From: CBDCFT01 sp965216365
GTDB lineage: Bacteria; Pseudomonadota; Gammaproteobacteria; Arenicellales; CBDCFT01
Assembly (NCBI GenBank): GCA_965216365.1
Contig: CBDCFT010000003.1
Location: 186,001-250,000, forward strand
DNA length: 64,000 nt
Direction of reading: 5' to 3'
The notes under the pieces are model-generated. The model saw only the letters and a list, made by a program, of their open reading frames with translations. It was not told the origin of the DNA and ran no database searches. The position numbers were made by a program, and so were the translations under genes. Every line of letters starts with the position of its first letter. Position 1 is the stretch's first letter. Of this stretch, positions 8,474-16,602 are shown piece after piece.

Positions 8474-9814
8474 ATGGCTAAGCCCAGTGTAGCCAGTCTT
8501 GGTGGCGCAGGAAAACTGACCGAGCTGCGTCAACGCATCCTGTTTGTGTTGGGTGCGCTGGTGGTTTTTCGTTTTGGCACGCATTTGCCCATTCCAGGAG
8601 TTGATCCGTCGGCGGTGGCTGAATTGTTTAACCAGACCCGCGGTTCCATCATCGACGTATTCAATATGTTTTCTGGTGGCGCTTTGTCCCGGTTGTCGAT
8701 ATTCGCCCTCGGTGTGATGCCCTATATTTCGGCCTCCATCATTATGCAAATGATGAGTGCCATCGTGCCTTCGCTGGAGCAGCTAAAGAAAGAAGGTGAA
8801 TCCGGCAGACGCAAGATCACTCAGTACACGCGTTACGGTACAGTGGCGCTGGCCTTGTTTCAGGCCTTGGGCATCACTTTTGCCATCGAACCGCAAGTGG
8901 TCTCAGGTGGACCCGTCGTATTAACGCCGGGTATCGGGTTTAAATTTACCACCGTCGTAACACTGGTCACCGGCACGATGTTTTTAGTGTGGCTGGGCGA
9001 GCAGATCACCGAGCGTGGTATCGGTAACGGTATTTCGTTGATTATATTAGGCAGTATCGTCGCGGGCCTGCCATCGGCGGTTGCGGGAACATTGGAATTG
9101 GCGCGCACTGGAACATATAGCTGGTTGTTCGTGTGGATCATCGGCGCCGGTGCGATAGCCGTCACCGGCTTTGTTGTGTTTGTCGAACGCGGGCAAAGAC
9201 GACTGACGGTCAATTATGCTAAACGCCAGCAGGGTAGACGCATGGTTGCCGGGCAGACAAGTCACTTGCCGCTCAAACTGAACATGGCCGGTGTCATTCC
9301 GCCGATTTTCGCCAGTAGTATCATTTTATTTCCAGCCAGTATCGGTAGCTGGTTCGGGCAGGCGGAAGGTATGGGCTGGTTGCGTGATATTTCGACTACC
9401 CTGGCCCCCGGTCAATTGATTTATACGTTTTTATACGCCAGTTTGATCATATTCTTTTGCTTCTTTTACACGGCTTTAGTGTTCAATCCGAGAGATATTT
9501 CCGATAACCTGAAGAAATCCGGTGCGTTTTTACCCGGTATCCGGCCCGGCCAGCAAACGACCAACTATATTGACAAAGTTGTGACACGCTTAACCTTGGT
9601 CGGCGCGTTATACATCACATTTGTCTGTTTAATACCTGAATTTTTGATTGTTAAGTACAGCGTACCGTTCTACTTTGGCGGAACATCTTTGTTAATTATC
9701 GTCGTGGTCATGTTGGATTTGATGTCACAGATTCAGTCCCATCTGTTGTCCCGGCAATACGAAAGTCTTATGAAAAAGACGTCATTAACCGGCGGCGTTG
9801 GAATGCCGCGTTAA
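8474..9814 (+). CDS. secY: Preprotein translocase subunit SecY
   Basis: SecY is the protein-conducting channel of the inner membrane, working with SecE, SecG and SecA. The 446-residue protein has ten predicted membrane segments. Recognisable motifs are GTHLPIPGVDP after TM1, the plug and TM2 region IIDVFNMFSGGALSRLSIFALGVMPYI (in two conserved stretches), GIGNGISLII, and the SecA-contacting loop with ERGQRRLTVNYAKRQ. Length and order match E. coli SecY (443). Confidence 0.98.
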   Translation: MAKPSVASLGGAGKLTELRQRILFVLGALVVFRFGTHLPIPGVDPSAVAELFNQTRGSIIDVFNMFSGGALSRLSIFALGVMPYISASIIMQMMSAIVPSLEQLKKEGESGRRKITQYTRYGTVALALFQALGITFAIEPQVVSGGPVVLTPGIGFKFTTVVTLVTGTMFLVWLGEQITERGIGNGISLIILGSIVAGLPSAVAGTLELARTGTYSWLFVWIIGAGAIAVTGFVVFVERGQRRLTVNYAKRQQGRRMVAGQTSHLPLKLNMAGVIPPIFASSIILFPASIGSWFGQAEGMGWLRDISTTLAPGQLIYTFLYASLIIFFCFFYTALVFNPRDISDNLKKSGAFLPGIRPGQQTTNYIDKVVTRLTLVGALYITFVCLIPEFLIVKYSVPFYFGGTSLLIIVVVMLDLMSQIQSHLLSRQYESLMKKTSLTGGVGMPR

Positions 9815-9823
9815 GGAACTCAT

Positions 9824-9937
9824 ATGAAAGTACGAGCATCTGTTAAAAAACTTTGTCGCAATTGCAAGGTCATTCGCCGTAATGGCACAGTCAGGGTGAT
9901 TTGCAAAGACCCACGCCACAAACAGCGCCAGGGCTAG
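9824..9937 (+). CDS. rpmJ: 50S ribosomal protein L36, zinc-type
   Basis: L36 is the smallest ribosomal protein. The 37-residue frame starts at ATG 9824 and reads MKVRASVKKLCRNCKVIRR, ending HKQRQG. The zinc ligands C-x2-C-x12-C-x4-H are all present, so this is the zinc-binding form. It follows secY by 9 bases. The order secY-rpmJ-rpsM, with no infA or adk, is typical of gammaproteobacteria. Confidence 0.96.
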   Translation: MKVRASVKKLCRNCKVIRRNGTVRVICKDPRHKQRQG

Positions 9938-10075
9938 ATCAGTAATCGACAAGCTATGTGGTTGAAATCCGTGAAAAATCAACGTATTATCCGGCGCCCC
10001 ATGACGATGGGGAGCGGCAATTCAGGGTTTCAACACCTAGCCAGACACAGTTAAGACAAAACCAGGAACAACCAC
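9938..10075 (+). promoter_or_regulatory. Leader region before the alpha operon (rpsM-rplQ)
   Basis: This 138-base gap is the largest inside the ribosomal block and lies where E. coli has the alpha-operon leader bound by S4. It contains a hairpin-forming stretch in which GCGCCCCAT pairs imperfectly with ATGGGGAGC around 9994-10017. There is no T run, so it is not an obvious terminator. I infer a regulatory leader from position; the pseudoknot known from E. coli was not demonstrated here. Confidence 0.4.
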
Positions 10076-10432
10076 GTGGCACGTATAGCAGGTATAAACC
10101 TTCCAAACCAGAAACACATCGAGATCGGGTTAACTTCGATCTACGGCATCGGTCGTCATACTGCTCAGCAAATCTGCGACTCAGCGGGTATCGGTCGATC
10201 GGTCAAAGTATCGGAGTTGTCCGAACAGGATGCTGATAAGCTGCGCGCCGAAGTAGCCAAGATTCAGGTTGAAGGTGATCTGCGTCGCGATGTTTCCATG
10301 AATATTAAGCGTTTAATGGATCTCGGTTGTTATCGCGGCATGCGTCATCGTCGTGGTTTGCCGGTTCGTGGCCAGCGCACATCGACCAACGCGCGCACCC
10401 GCAAGGGGCCGAAGCGACCGGTCAAAAGATAA
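10076..10432 (+). CDS. rpsM: 30S ribosomal protein S13
   Basis: S13 is a head protein that contacts P-site tRNA and bridges to L5. The start is GTG at 10076, giving MARIAGINLPNQKH; no in-frame ATG is near. The core GIGRHTAQQICDSAG and the basic tail RGLPVRGQRTSTNARTRKGP are standard. The length is 118 residues, identical to E. coli S13. Confidence 0.97.
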   Translation: MARIAGINLPNQKHIEIGLTSIYGIGRHTAQQICDSAGIGRSVKVSELSEQDADKLRAEVAKIQVEGDLRRDVSMNIKRLMDLGCYRGMRHRRGLPVRGQRTSTNARTRKGPKRPVKR

Positions 10433-10484
10433 CCTGTAGTTTGAAACAACGAGTTTGAAATTTAAGGGAGCACTCATTTAATCC

Positions 10485-10871
10485 ATGGTAAAACCAGGCG
10501 CCAAAAAATCTAAAGTTAAAAAGAACGTCGTTGAAGGTATAGCGCATATCCACGCTTCTTTTAACAACACCATCATTACTATCACCGATCGTCATGGCAA
10601 TGCATTGTGCTGGGCGACCTCGGGTGGCGCCGGTTTTAAAGGTTCGCGTAAAAGCACACCGTTTGCCGCGCAGGTGGCAGCGGAAAACTGTGGTCGCGTA
10701 GCCATGGATATGGGAATGAAACATCTGGACGTTAAAGTTAACGGCCCTGGGCCAGGACGCGAATCCGCGGTGCGGGCATTAAACGCGCTTGGTTTTGAGA
10801 TCGGACAGATTGCCGATACCACGGCGATTCCACATAACGGTTGTCGCCCGCCGAAAAAGCGCCGCGTCTGA
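10485..10871 (+). CDS. rpsK: 30S ribosomal protein S11
   Basis: S11 forms the platform of the 30S subunit near the E site. The 128-residue protein shows HIHASFNNTIITITDRHGN, the GFKGSRKSTPFAAQ loop and the closing DTTAIPHNGCRPPKKRRV in two conserved parts. It lies 52 bases after rpsM. Confidence 0.98.
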   Translation: MVKPGAKKSKVKKNVVEGIAHIHASFNNTIITITDRHGNALCWATSGGAGFKGSRKSTPFAAQVAAENCGRVAMDMGMKHLDVKVNGPGPGRESAVRALNALGFEIGQIADTTAIPHNGCRPPKKRRV

Positions 10872-10899
10872 CCTAACGACTGATTGACGAACAAATATT

Positions 10900-11523
10900 A
10901 TGGCAAGATATTTAGGACCCACTTGTAAACTCGCGCGGCGCGAAGGTACGGATTTATTCCTGAAAAGTCCGGTTCGCCCGATTGATTCGAAATGCAAATT
11001 TGAACGCGCCCCGGGATTCAAGGCAGGTGCACGACGACCCCGGATTACGGTTTTCGGCACGCAGTTACGTGAGAAACAAAAATTACGTCGTATGTACGGT
11101 ATTTTGGAAAAACAGTTCCGTAACTACTATATTGAAGCGGCGCGTATTAAAGGTTCCACCGGTGAGAACCTGTTACAGCTGTTGGAACGGCGTTTGGACA
11201 ACGTCGTCTATCGCATGGGTTATGCCGTGACCCGTGCGGAAGCACGTCAATTGGTGAGTCATAACGCGGTACAGGTCAACGGTAAGCGGGTAAATATCCC
11301 CTCGTATCGCGTAACGCCGGGTGATGAAGTTCAAATCCGGGAGAAGAGTAAAAAACAACTGCGTATAGAAGCAGCATTGGAGATAGCCGAACAAATCGGA
11401 TTTGTTCCCTGGGTGGATGTGGATGTAAAGCAAGTAAAAGGCGTGTTCAAAGCGCTACCTGACCGTGACGAACTGCCACCCGATATCAACGAGTCGTTGG
11501 TCGTCGCACTTTATTCGAAATAA
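10900..11523 (+). CDS. rpsD: 30S ribosomal protein S4
   Basis: S4 starts 30S assembly and, in E. coli, represses the alpha operon by binding its leader. The 207-residue protein starts MARYLGPTCKLARREGTDL and has the S4 domain NVVYRMGYAVTRAEARQLVSHNAV near residue 105. No zinc-ligand cysteine set is present at the N-terminus. Confidence 0.98.
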   Translation: MARYLGPTCKLARREGTDLFLKSPVRPIDSKCKFERAPGFKAGARRPRITVFGTQLREKQKLRRMYGILEKQFRNYYIEAARIKGSTGENLLQLLERRLDNVVYRMGYAVTRAEARQLVSHNAVQVNGKRVNIPSYRVTPGDEVQIREKSKKQLRIEAALEIAEQIGFVPWVDVDVKQVKGVFKALPDRDELPPDINESLVVALYSK

Positions 11524-11567
11524 CGGCCACAACCTGGCCAACTGTTAACTTAGAGGAACCTTTAGTA

Positions 11568-12590
11568 ATGCAGGATCCCACTACTGAATTTTTAAAACCC
11601 CGTTTGGTCGATGTCACATCGGCGGACGACAAAAACGCACGTATCACCATCGAGCCGTTGGAACGCGGATATGGATACACCTTGGGGAACGCTCTACGGC
11701 GAATCCTGTTGTCATCCATGCCCGGTTGCGCGATTACGGAAGTTCGTATGGACGGCGTGTTGCATGAGTACTCAGCCATTACCGGCGTGCAGGAAGATGT
11801 GATTGAAATATTGTTGAATCTGAAAACACTGGCTTTGAAAATGCATGCGCGCCAGGAAGCGATATTGCGTTTGAAAAAACAAGGCCCCTGTATCGTTACC
11901 GCGGCGGACATTGAACTGGAGCACGATGTTGAAATCGTTGATTCCGATCATGTCATAGCACATCTGACCGAAGAAGGCTCTCTCGACATTGAGATGAAAG
12001 TAACTCGTGGCCGCGGTTACCAGGTTGCTGACCTGCGTAAAGACGAAGAAGAAACAAAAGCCATCGGTGTCATGCAACTCGATGCGTCCTACAGCCCGAT
12101 TCGACGGGTATCGTACTCTGTCGAGAATGCCCGTGTTGAGCAACGAACCGATCTGGATAAACTCATTATTGATATTGAAACCAACGGTGCGATCGATCCG
12201 GAAGAATCCGTGCGCCGTGCGGCAACCATATTACACGAGCAAATCGCAGTCTTCGTTAACCTGGAAGAGTCGGCGGCGGAGTCCCCGGCACGGGAAGAGC
12301 CGGCCATTGATCCGATTCTGTTGCGTCCGGTCGATGACCTCGAGCTTACCGTGCGTTCAGCTAACTGTTTGAAAGCGGAGAATATTTATTACATCGGTGA
12401 CTTGATTCAACGTACCGAAGTGGAACTATTGAAGACGCCTAACCTGGGCAAGAAGTCTCTGACCGAAATTAAAGATGTTTTGGCGACACGTGGATTGTCT
12501 TTGGGTGTGAAACTCGAAAACTGGCCGCCACCGTCATTACAACGCGATAGCGGTATCGGCGAACGTCGTGAAACTTTAGGTATCCAGTAA
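11568..12590 (+). CDS. rpoA: DNA-directed RNA polymerase subunit alpha
   Basis: The alpha subunit nucleates RNA polymerase assembly and, through its C-terminal domain, contacts UP elements and activators. The N-terminal dimerisation domain includes EPLERGYGYTLGNALRRILLSSMPG near residue 30-55 (two conserved halves). The C-terminal domain holds the DNA-contacting helix ELLKTPNLGKKSLTEIKDVLATRGL. The length is 340 residues, about 11 more than E. coli; the excess is a linker and short C-terminal tail. The stop overlaps the rplQ ATG (TAATG). Confidence 0.98.
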   Translation: MQDPTTEFLKPRLVDVTSADDKNARITIEPLERGYGYTLGNALRRILLSSMPGCAITEVRMDGVLHEYSAITGVQEDVIEILLNLKTLALKMHARQEAILRLKKQGPCIVTAADIELEHDVEIVDSDHVIAHLTEEGSLDIEMKVTRGRGYQVADLRKDEEETKAIGVMQLDASYSPIRRVSYSVENARVEQRTDLDKLIIDIETNGAIDPEESVRRAATILHEQIAVFVNLEESAAESPAREEPAIDPILLRPVDDLELTVRSANCLKAENIYYIGDLIQRTEVELLKTPNLGKKSLTEIKDVLATRGLSLGVKLENWPPPSLQRDSGIGERRETLGIQ

Positions 12591-13021
12591 TGCGTCACCA
12601 AAAATCAGGCCGTCATCTTAATCGCACGTCCAGTCACCGTGCTGCGATGTTCCGCAATATGGCGGCCTCACTGTTTCATCATGAGCAAATCAAGACAACT
12701 GTTCCGAAAGCGAAGGAACTGCGCCGGGTAGCCGAGCCATTGATCACACTGGCCAAGACGCCATCCGTGGCTAATCGCCGGCTTGCATATGCACGACTGC
12801 GCGATAGAGCTATCGTCGGAAAATTGTTTGACGACCTGGGTGTGCGGTTTAAAGACAGGCCAGGTGGTTATTTGCGAATTTTAAAATGCGGTTATCGGCC
12901 AGGAGACAAAGCGCCAATGGCGTATGTGCAATTGGTCGACGGCCCGGCGGGTGGATTATCGGTGGACTCTGAGGATGAAGCTGATAGTGCAGCAACCAAG
13001 GAGAAGAAAGCCGAAGACTAA
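12590..13021 (+). CDS. rplQ: 50S ribosomal protein L17 with acidic tail
   Basis: L17 lies near the tunnel exit. The start MRHQKSGRHLNRTSSHRAAMFRNM is standard, as are the core HEQIKTTVPKAKELRR and the end of the fold GGYLRILKCGYRPGDKAPMAYVQL. At 143 residues it carries a C-terminal acidic extension (SEDEADSAATKEKKAED). It is the last gene of the ribosomal block and is followed by a terminator. Confidence 0.98.
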   Translation: MRHQKSGRHLNRTSSHRAAMFRNMAASLFHHEQIKTTVPKAKELRRVAEPLITLAKTPSVANRRLAYARLRDRAIVGKLFDDLGVRFKDRPGGYLRILKCGYRPGDKAPMAYVQLVDGPAGGLSVDSEDEADSAATKEKKAED

Positions 13022-13053
13022 TCATAATAGCTCAACGGTTCTAATCAATTAGT

Positions 13054-13091
13054 CAGGCCTGCTATCGATAAACGGTGGCAGGCCTTTTTTA
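13054..13091 (+). terminator. Rho-independent terminator after rplQ
   Basis: A perfect 8-bp stem, AGGCCTGC (13055-13062) with GCAGGCCT (13078-13085), is followed by a run of six T (13085-13090). It lies 33 bases after the rplQ stop and ends the S10/spc/alpha block. Confidence 0.9.
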
Positions 13092-13140
13092 TTTAACGGT
13101 ATGATTAACCTTTTCCAGATTACCACCTGTTAAAACAACG

Positions 13141-13491
13141 ATGAACATCTACCATATCTGGTGCAACTTGAAGCCGGGGGTTAAAGACACCGATTTTAGC
13201 GACGCAGCGCAAATTTATCTGGATCATTTCAAGAACAACGGTGAGCTTGTCGCGTATCGCATTACACGTCGCAAACTGGGCCTGAGTCCTGCGCATTTGG
13301 CCGAGTTTCATATTATGCTGGAATTCGAATCCCTGGCCCAGTTAGATGACGCTTTTAACAACGTATCATCGCGCACTGACCCGGTTGAAAGTTTTCACCA
13401 CGCGGTTAACTCCAAAGTGCAGGATGTCAGTTTCGCTTTGTATCGCGACTTCCCCGACACACATCGAGCGCGTGGCAGCGAGAAGTTTTAA
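13141..13491 (+). CDS. Small conserved protein of unknown function (DUF6614-like)
   Basis: A 116-residue soluble protein starting MNIYHIWCNLKPGVKDTDF. The pattern (two beta strands, a helix, then EFHIMLEFESLAQLDDAF) suggests a ferredoxin-like dimeric alpha-beta barrel fold. I think it belongs to the family named DUF6614 but cannot verify that here. No catalytic motif is recognised. It follows the rplQ terminator and precedes the glutamate-synthase-like gene by 50 bases, so it may share an operon with it. Confidence 0.7.
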   Translation: MNIYHIWCNLKPGVKDTDFSDAAQIYLDHFKNNGELVAYRITRRKLGLSPAHLAEFHIMLEFESLAQLDDAFNNVSSRTDPVESFHHAVNSKVQDVSFALYRDFPDTHRARGSEKF

Positions 13492-13541
13492 GCGGTCAAG
13501 ACCAGAAGTAATCTCTGAAGAGTTAAGCAGGTACCGATCAA

Positions 13542-15050
13542 ATGCTCAGTGAATCAAATGGATTCTTAGTCACTTTTCTCGAAGTGATGTCGGCATTGTT
13601 TGTGTTTGCGGTTGGGGTCGTCATCCTAACCGTCATTGTTCTTTACATCATCGATGTTACCCAGACGAAACATGCGATACGACGTAACTTCCCCGTCATT
13701 GGGCGTTTTCGCTATTTCTTCGAGCATCTGGGGGAATTCTTTCGGCAATATTTTTTCGCCATGGATCGTGAGGAATTGCCGTTTAACCGGGCGGAACGTT
13801 CCTGGGCTTACCGGGCGGCAAAAAATAGCGATAACACGCTCGCGTTTGGTTCAACACGCGATTTGCGACGGGTCGGCACGGTGTTGTTCGTGAACTCGCC
13901 CTTTCCCGTGCGTGACGAAGAAGCAATACCGCCGGCTGAAGTCGTTGTTGGCCCGTATGCCAGAAGCCCCTATACCACGCGATCGTTGTTTAACGTTTCC
14001 GCGATGAGTTACGGTGCGATATCCCGCCCGGCGGTGGAGGCGTTGTCTAACGGCGCCGCTAAAGCCGGAGCGTGGCTTAACACCGGCGAGGGTGGTTTGG
14101 CACCGCACCATTTATCAGGTGGGGCGGATATCGTTTTTCAAATTGGTACAGCCAAATACGGCGTGCGCACGCTGGACGGACGTCTTGACGATAATAAGCT
14201 GCGCGATGTAGCGGCTCACGATCAGGTCAAGATGATTGAGTTGAAACTCAGTCAGGGAGCGAAGCCAGGCAAGGGCGGAATACTGCCAGGGATAAAAGTT
14301 TCCGAAGAAGTGGCTGCTATACGCGGTATTCCGGTTGGTCAGGACTCGAACAGTCCTAATCGTCATACGGAAATTAACTCTGTGGACGATTTGCTCGATT
14401 TTGTTAATCGATTGCGTGACGTTGCCGGACTACCCGTTGGTTTTAAGGCTGTGCTGGGCGGCTACGGCTGGTTAAATGAATTGTGTGAGCGCATTATCAA
14501 CCGCGGGGTAGAACATGCGCCGGATTTTATCACCGTCGACGGTGGCGATGGCGGCAGCGGTGCAGCGCCCATGCCGCTAATGGATAATGTCGGATTACCG
14601 TTGCGCGAGAGCCTAGCGTTGTTGGTCGATGCGGTACAGCAACACGGCCTGAAAGAGCGTGTCAAAGTTATCGCCTCCGGTAAACTGATTACGCCCGTGG
14701 AAGTGGCTTGGGCTTATGCCATGGGCGCGGACTTCGTCGCCTCCGCGCGCGGTAATATGTTTGCGCTCGGTTGCATTCAGGCGTTGCAGTGTAATAAAAA
14801 TACCTGTCCGACCGGTATCACAACCCACGATACCGATTTACAAAAAGGTCTGGTGGCACAGGAAAAAGCGCGACGTGTCGAGCATTACATCAAAAACCTG
14901 GTGCATGAAGTGGAAATCATCGCCCATTCCTGTGGCGCACGCGAGCCGCGCCAACTACGTCGCGAACATGCGCGTATCGTTACCCCATCAGGACGATCGG
15001 TGCCGTTGAATGAACTCTACCCATATCCGCAAACAGCGCAAAGCAAATAA
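13542..15050 (+). CDS. FMN-binding glutamate synthase-family membrane protein
   Basis: A 502-residue protein with one N-terminal membrane helix (about residues 8-32) followed by the FMN/FeS central domain of glutamate synthase (residues about 130-480). Family motifs present are NTGEGGLAPHH, the FMN-loop GAKPGKGGILPGIKV, GQDSNSPNRH, DGGDGGSGAAP and the cysteine cluster region CIQALQCNKNTCPTG. It lacks the glutaminase domain of GltB, so it may receive ammonia from elsewhere or act on another amine. The stop TAATG overlaps tenA, implying coupled translation. The true substrate is unknown. Confidence 0.85.
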   Translation: MLSESNGFLVTFLEVMSALFVFAVGVVILTVIVLYIIDVTQTKHAIRRNFPVIGRFRYFFEHLGEFFRQYFFAMDREELPFNRAERSWAYRAAKNSDNTLAFGSTRDLRRVGTVLFVNSPFPVRDEEAIPPAEVVVGPYARSPYTTRSLFNVSAMSYGAISRPAVEALSNGAAKAGAWLNTGEGGLAPHHLSGGADIVFQIGTAKYGVRTLDGRLDDNKLRDVAAHDQVKMIELKLSQGAKPGKGGILPGIKVSEEVAAIRGIPVGQDSNSPNRHTEINSVDDLLDFVNRLRDVAGLPVGFKAVLGGYGWLNELCERIINRGVEHAPDFITVDGGDGGSGAAPMPLMDNVGLPLRESLALLVDAVQQHGLKERVKVIASGKLITPVEVAWAYAMGADFVASARGNMFALGCIQALQCNKNTCPTGITTHDTDLQKGLVAQEKARRVEHYIKNLVHEVEIIAHSCGAREPRQLRREHARIVTPSGRSVPLNELYPYPQTAQSK

Positions 15051-15736
15051 TGACAAACTACGGTTCAACACTTTTCGAATCATTGCGTTCACAGGCTAAC
15101 GATAGCTGGAATTCTTACGTTGAGCACGACTTTGTTAAAAAACTCGGCGACGGTACCCTGCCGCGCGAAGCATTTCTGCATTATTTAAAACAGGACTACA
15201 TTTTTCTCATTCACTTCGCCCGGGCCTGGGCGCTGGCGGTATTCAAGTCGGACCGTATCGATGAGATGCGAATCTGTGCTGCAACGGTTCTCTCACTGAT
15301 CGACGAGGAGATGCGATTGCATATTGAAACCTGTGCCGCTGAAGGCATCGACGAGTCTGCTTTGACCGCTACAGTTGAAGAACCGGAGAACCTGGCGTAC
15401 ACGCGTTTTGTCATCGACACCGGTATCAAAGGAGATTTGCTGGATTTACTGGTTGCCTTGTCCCCGTGTGTTTTTGGTTACGGTGAGATCGGCACCCGAT
15501 TAGCGTCACAACCAAATGGACTTTCAGGCAATCAATACCAAGATTGGATAAGCACCTATGCCGGAGAAGAATATCAAGCTGTTTGTAATAACGTTGGAGG
15601 TTTGCTGGACAATGTTACAAGTCGGTTACTCGGGTCAAATCCAATGAACTCACCGCGCTGGCCCGATCTCGTAAAAACATTTGAAACCGCCACACGCCTT
15701 GAAGTAGGTTTCTGGAGCATGGGACTCAGAGAATAG
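15050..15736 (+). CDS. tenA: TenA-family thiaminase II / aminopyrimidine aminohydrolase
   Basis: TenA hydrolyses aminopyrimidine breakdown products of thiamine and so supports pyrimidine salvage. The 228-residue length is normal. The catalytic cysteine lies in ALSPCVFGYGEIG (Cys140) and the conserved glutamate in RLEVGFW (Glu218), so this is the TenA_C subtype. It is translationally coupled to the FMN glutamate-synthase-like gene upstream. No TPP riboswitch is seen nearby, and no other thiamine gene is in the window. Confidence 0.9.
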   Translation: MTNYGSTLFESLRSQANDSWNSYVEHDFVKKLGDGTLPREAFLHYLKQDYIFLIHFARAWALAVFKSDRIDEMRICAATVLSLIDEEMRLHIETCAAEGIDESALTATVEEPENLAYTRFVIDTGIKGDLLDLLVALSPCVFGYGEIGTRLASQPNGLSGNQYQDWISTYAGEEYQAVCNNVGGLLDNVTSRLLGSNPMNSPRWPDLVKTFETATRLEVGFWSMGLRE

Positions 15737-15770
15737 TAAATGTAGATAGGTTAAGCGTGAGCCGTAACCC

Positions 15771-15850
15771 ACCATAACAATTGCTGATGCGTTAAACCAC
15801 TCGGTCCAGTACGTTTCAGTATTGCACTCTACCGATTAAGCCACAGGAGT
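15771..15850 (-). other. tRNA-like remnants (degenerate)
   Basis: On the minus strand two stretches look like tRNA D-arms in tandem: TGGCTTAATCGGTAGAGTGC at about 15824-15843, then CCGAGTGGTTTAACGCA at about 15789-15805, the second resembling a serine-type D-arm. Neither is followed by a pairable anticodon stem or a TTCGA-type T-loop, and no acceptor stem closes. I read this as decayed tRNA sequence or chance similarity, not a working gene. Confidence 0.25.
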
Positions 15851-15893
15851 TTCGAGTAGTTCTTATCATGTATTTGCAGGAATTCTTATTCCG

Positions 15894-16550
15894 CTAGTGA
15901 CTTGTTCCTTTTGCCGTGCGTGCGTAGTGCCGTTGCGCTTTGGCGCGGTTTCCACAATCCGCCATAGAACACCAACGCCGGCTACGATTGCGTGACAAAT
16001 CTAAAAACAGCCAACCACAACGTGGTCCAGCGCACGAGCTGACACGATCACGTTGCGTTGAGACTAGTAAGTCTGCGCCGCTCCACAGAATAGGCCAAAG
16101 CGGCTGAAAAAGCGGATCCGTCGATTGATCCATTTGCCACTGATAGTTATTGGGGGAACATGTCAGCCTATGACGTGCCGGCGCCCGTTCTAACCAGTTA
16201 TTAACAATCTCAAGGCTCGCCTTTTGCTGCGGTTTCTTTAAATACAAGTTTGCCAACGCCTCTCGTAGCGCGATTGCACTATTTAGGACATTAACTGCAT
16301 CTTCGGGTTGGACTTTAGCTGCGCGTTCAACAGCACGTTTTTCTTTGGATGTGAGTACATGGGCTGCTTCACACCACAACAACAATTCCTTGTAACTGGT
16401 CAACCGTTCGCCTCGATCGATTGAATCGTTGCGCCAAGTAACTGTATTCACAAAGTCCAGACACAACACACCCGCCACCAGGTCCGGGGAACGTTTCGCA
16501 TATGACGTGACTTCGGTCCTGTTTATTCTAACCACCATAGTGGTTGACAT
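15894..16550 (-). CDS. ABATE / CGNR zinc-finger protein, probable regulator of azlCD
   Basis: A 218-residue protein with an N-terminal ABATE-type domain (CLDFVNTVTWR at residues 29-39) and a C-terminal CGNR treble-clef zinc finger: C-x4-C in CAGPRCGWLFLDLSRN, then CSMADCGNRAKAQRHYAR. Members are thought to be stress-linked transcription regulators. It is divergent from azlC with only 52 bases between the starts. A 16-bp palindrome lies inside its first codons, so either it autoregulates or translation starts at a later ATG (for example Met5). Function is inferred from domain and position. Confidence 0.8.
   Translation of the reverse strand: MSTTMVVRINRTEVTSYAKRSPDLVAGVLCLDFVNTVTWRNDSIDRGERLTSYKELLLWCEAAHVLTSKEKRAVERAAKVQPEDAVNVLNSAIALREALANLYLKKPQQKASLEIVNNWLERAPARHRLTCSPNNYQWQMDQSTDPLFQPLWPILWSGADLLVSTQRDRVSSCAGPRCGWLFLDLSRNRSRRWCSMADCGNRAKAQRHYARTAKGTSH
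16530..16545. promoter_or_regulatory. Palindromic operator candidate 1 (AACCAC-CATA-GTGGTT)
   Basis: A perfect inverted repeat with 6-bp arms and a 4-base spacer, just inside the annotated start of the CGNR gene. Its centre is exactly 50 bases from the centre of a second, related palindrome in front of azlC. Spacing and shared half-site (TAACCAY) suggest binding by one dimeric regulator on one face of DNA. Confidence 0.6.
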
Positions 16551-16578
16551 TATAAATCATTTAGCATAAATTTGTTTC

Positions 16579-16596
16579 TAACCATCATTATGGTTA
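16579..16596. promoter_or_regulatory. Palindromic operator candidate 2 (TAACCAT-CATT-ATGGTTA)
   Basis: A perfect inverted repeat with 7-bp arms and a 4-base spacer ending 6 bases before the azlC ATG. It takes the place where a ribosome binding site would be expected, so azlC may be leaderless or the bound protein may block translation start as well as transcription. Related to the palindrome at 16530-16545. Confidence 0.6.
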
Positions 16597-16602
16597 TAAA
16601 AA

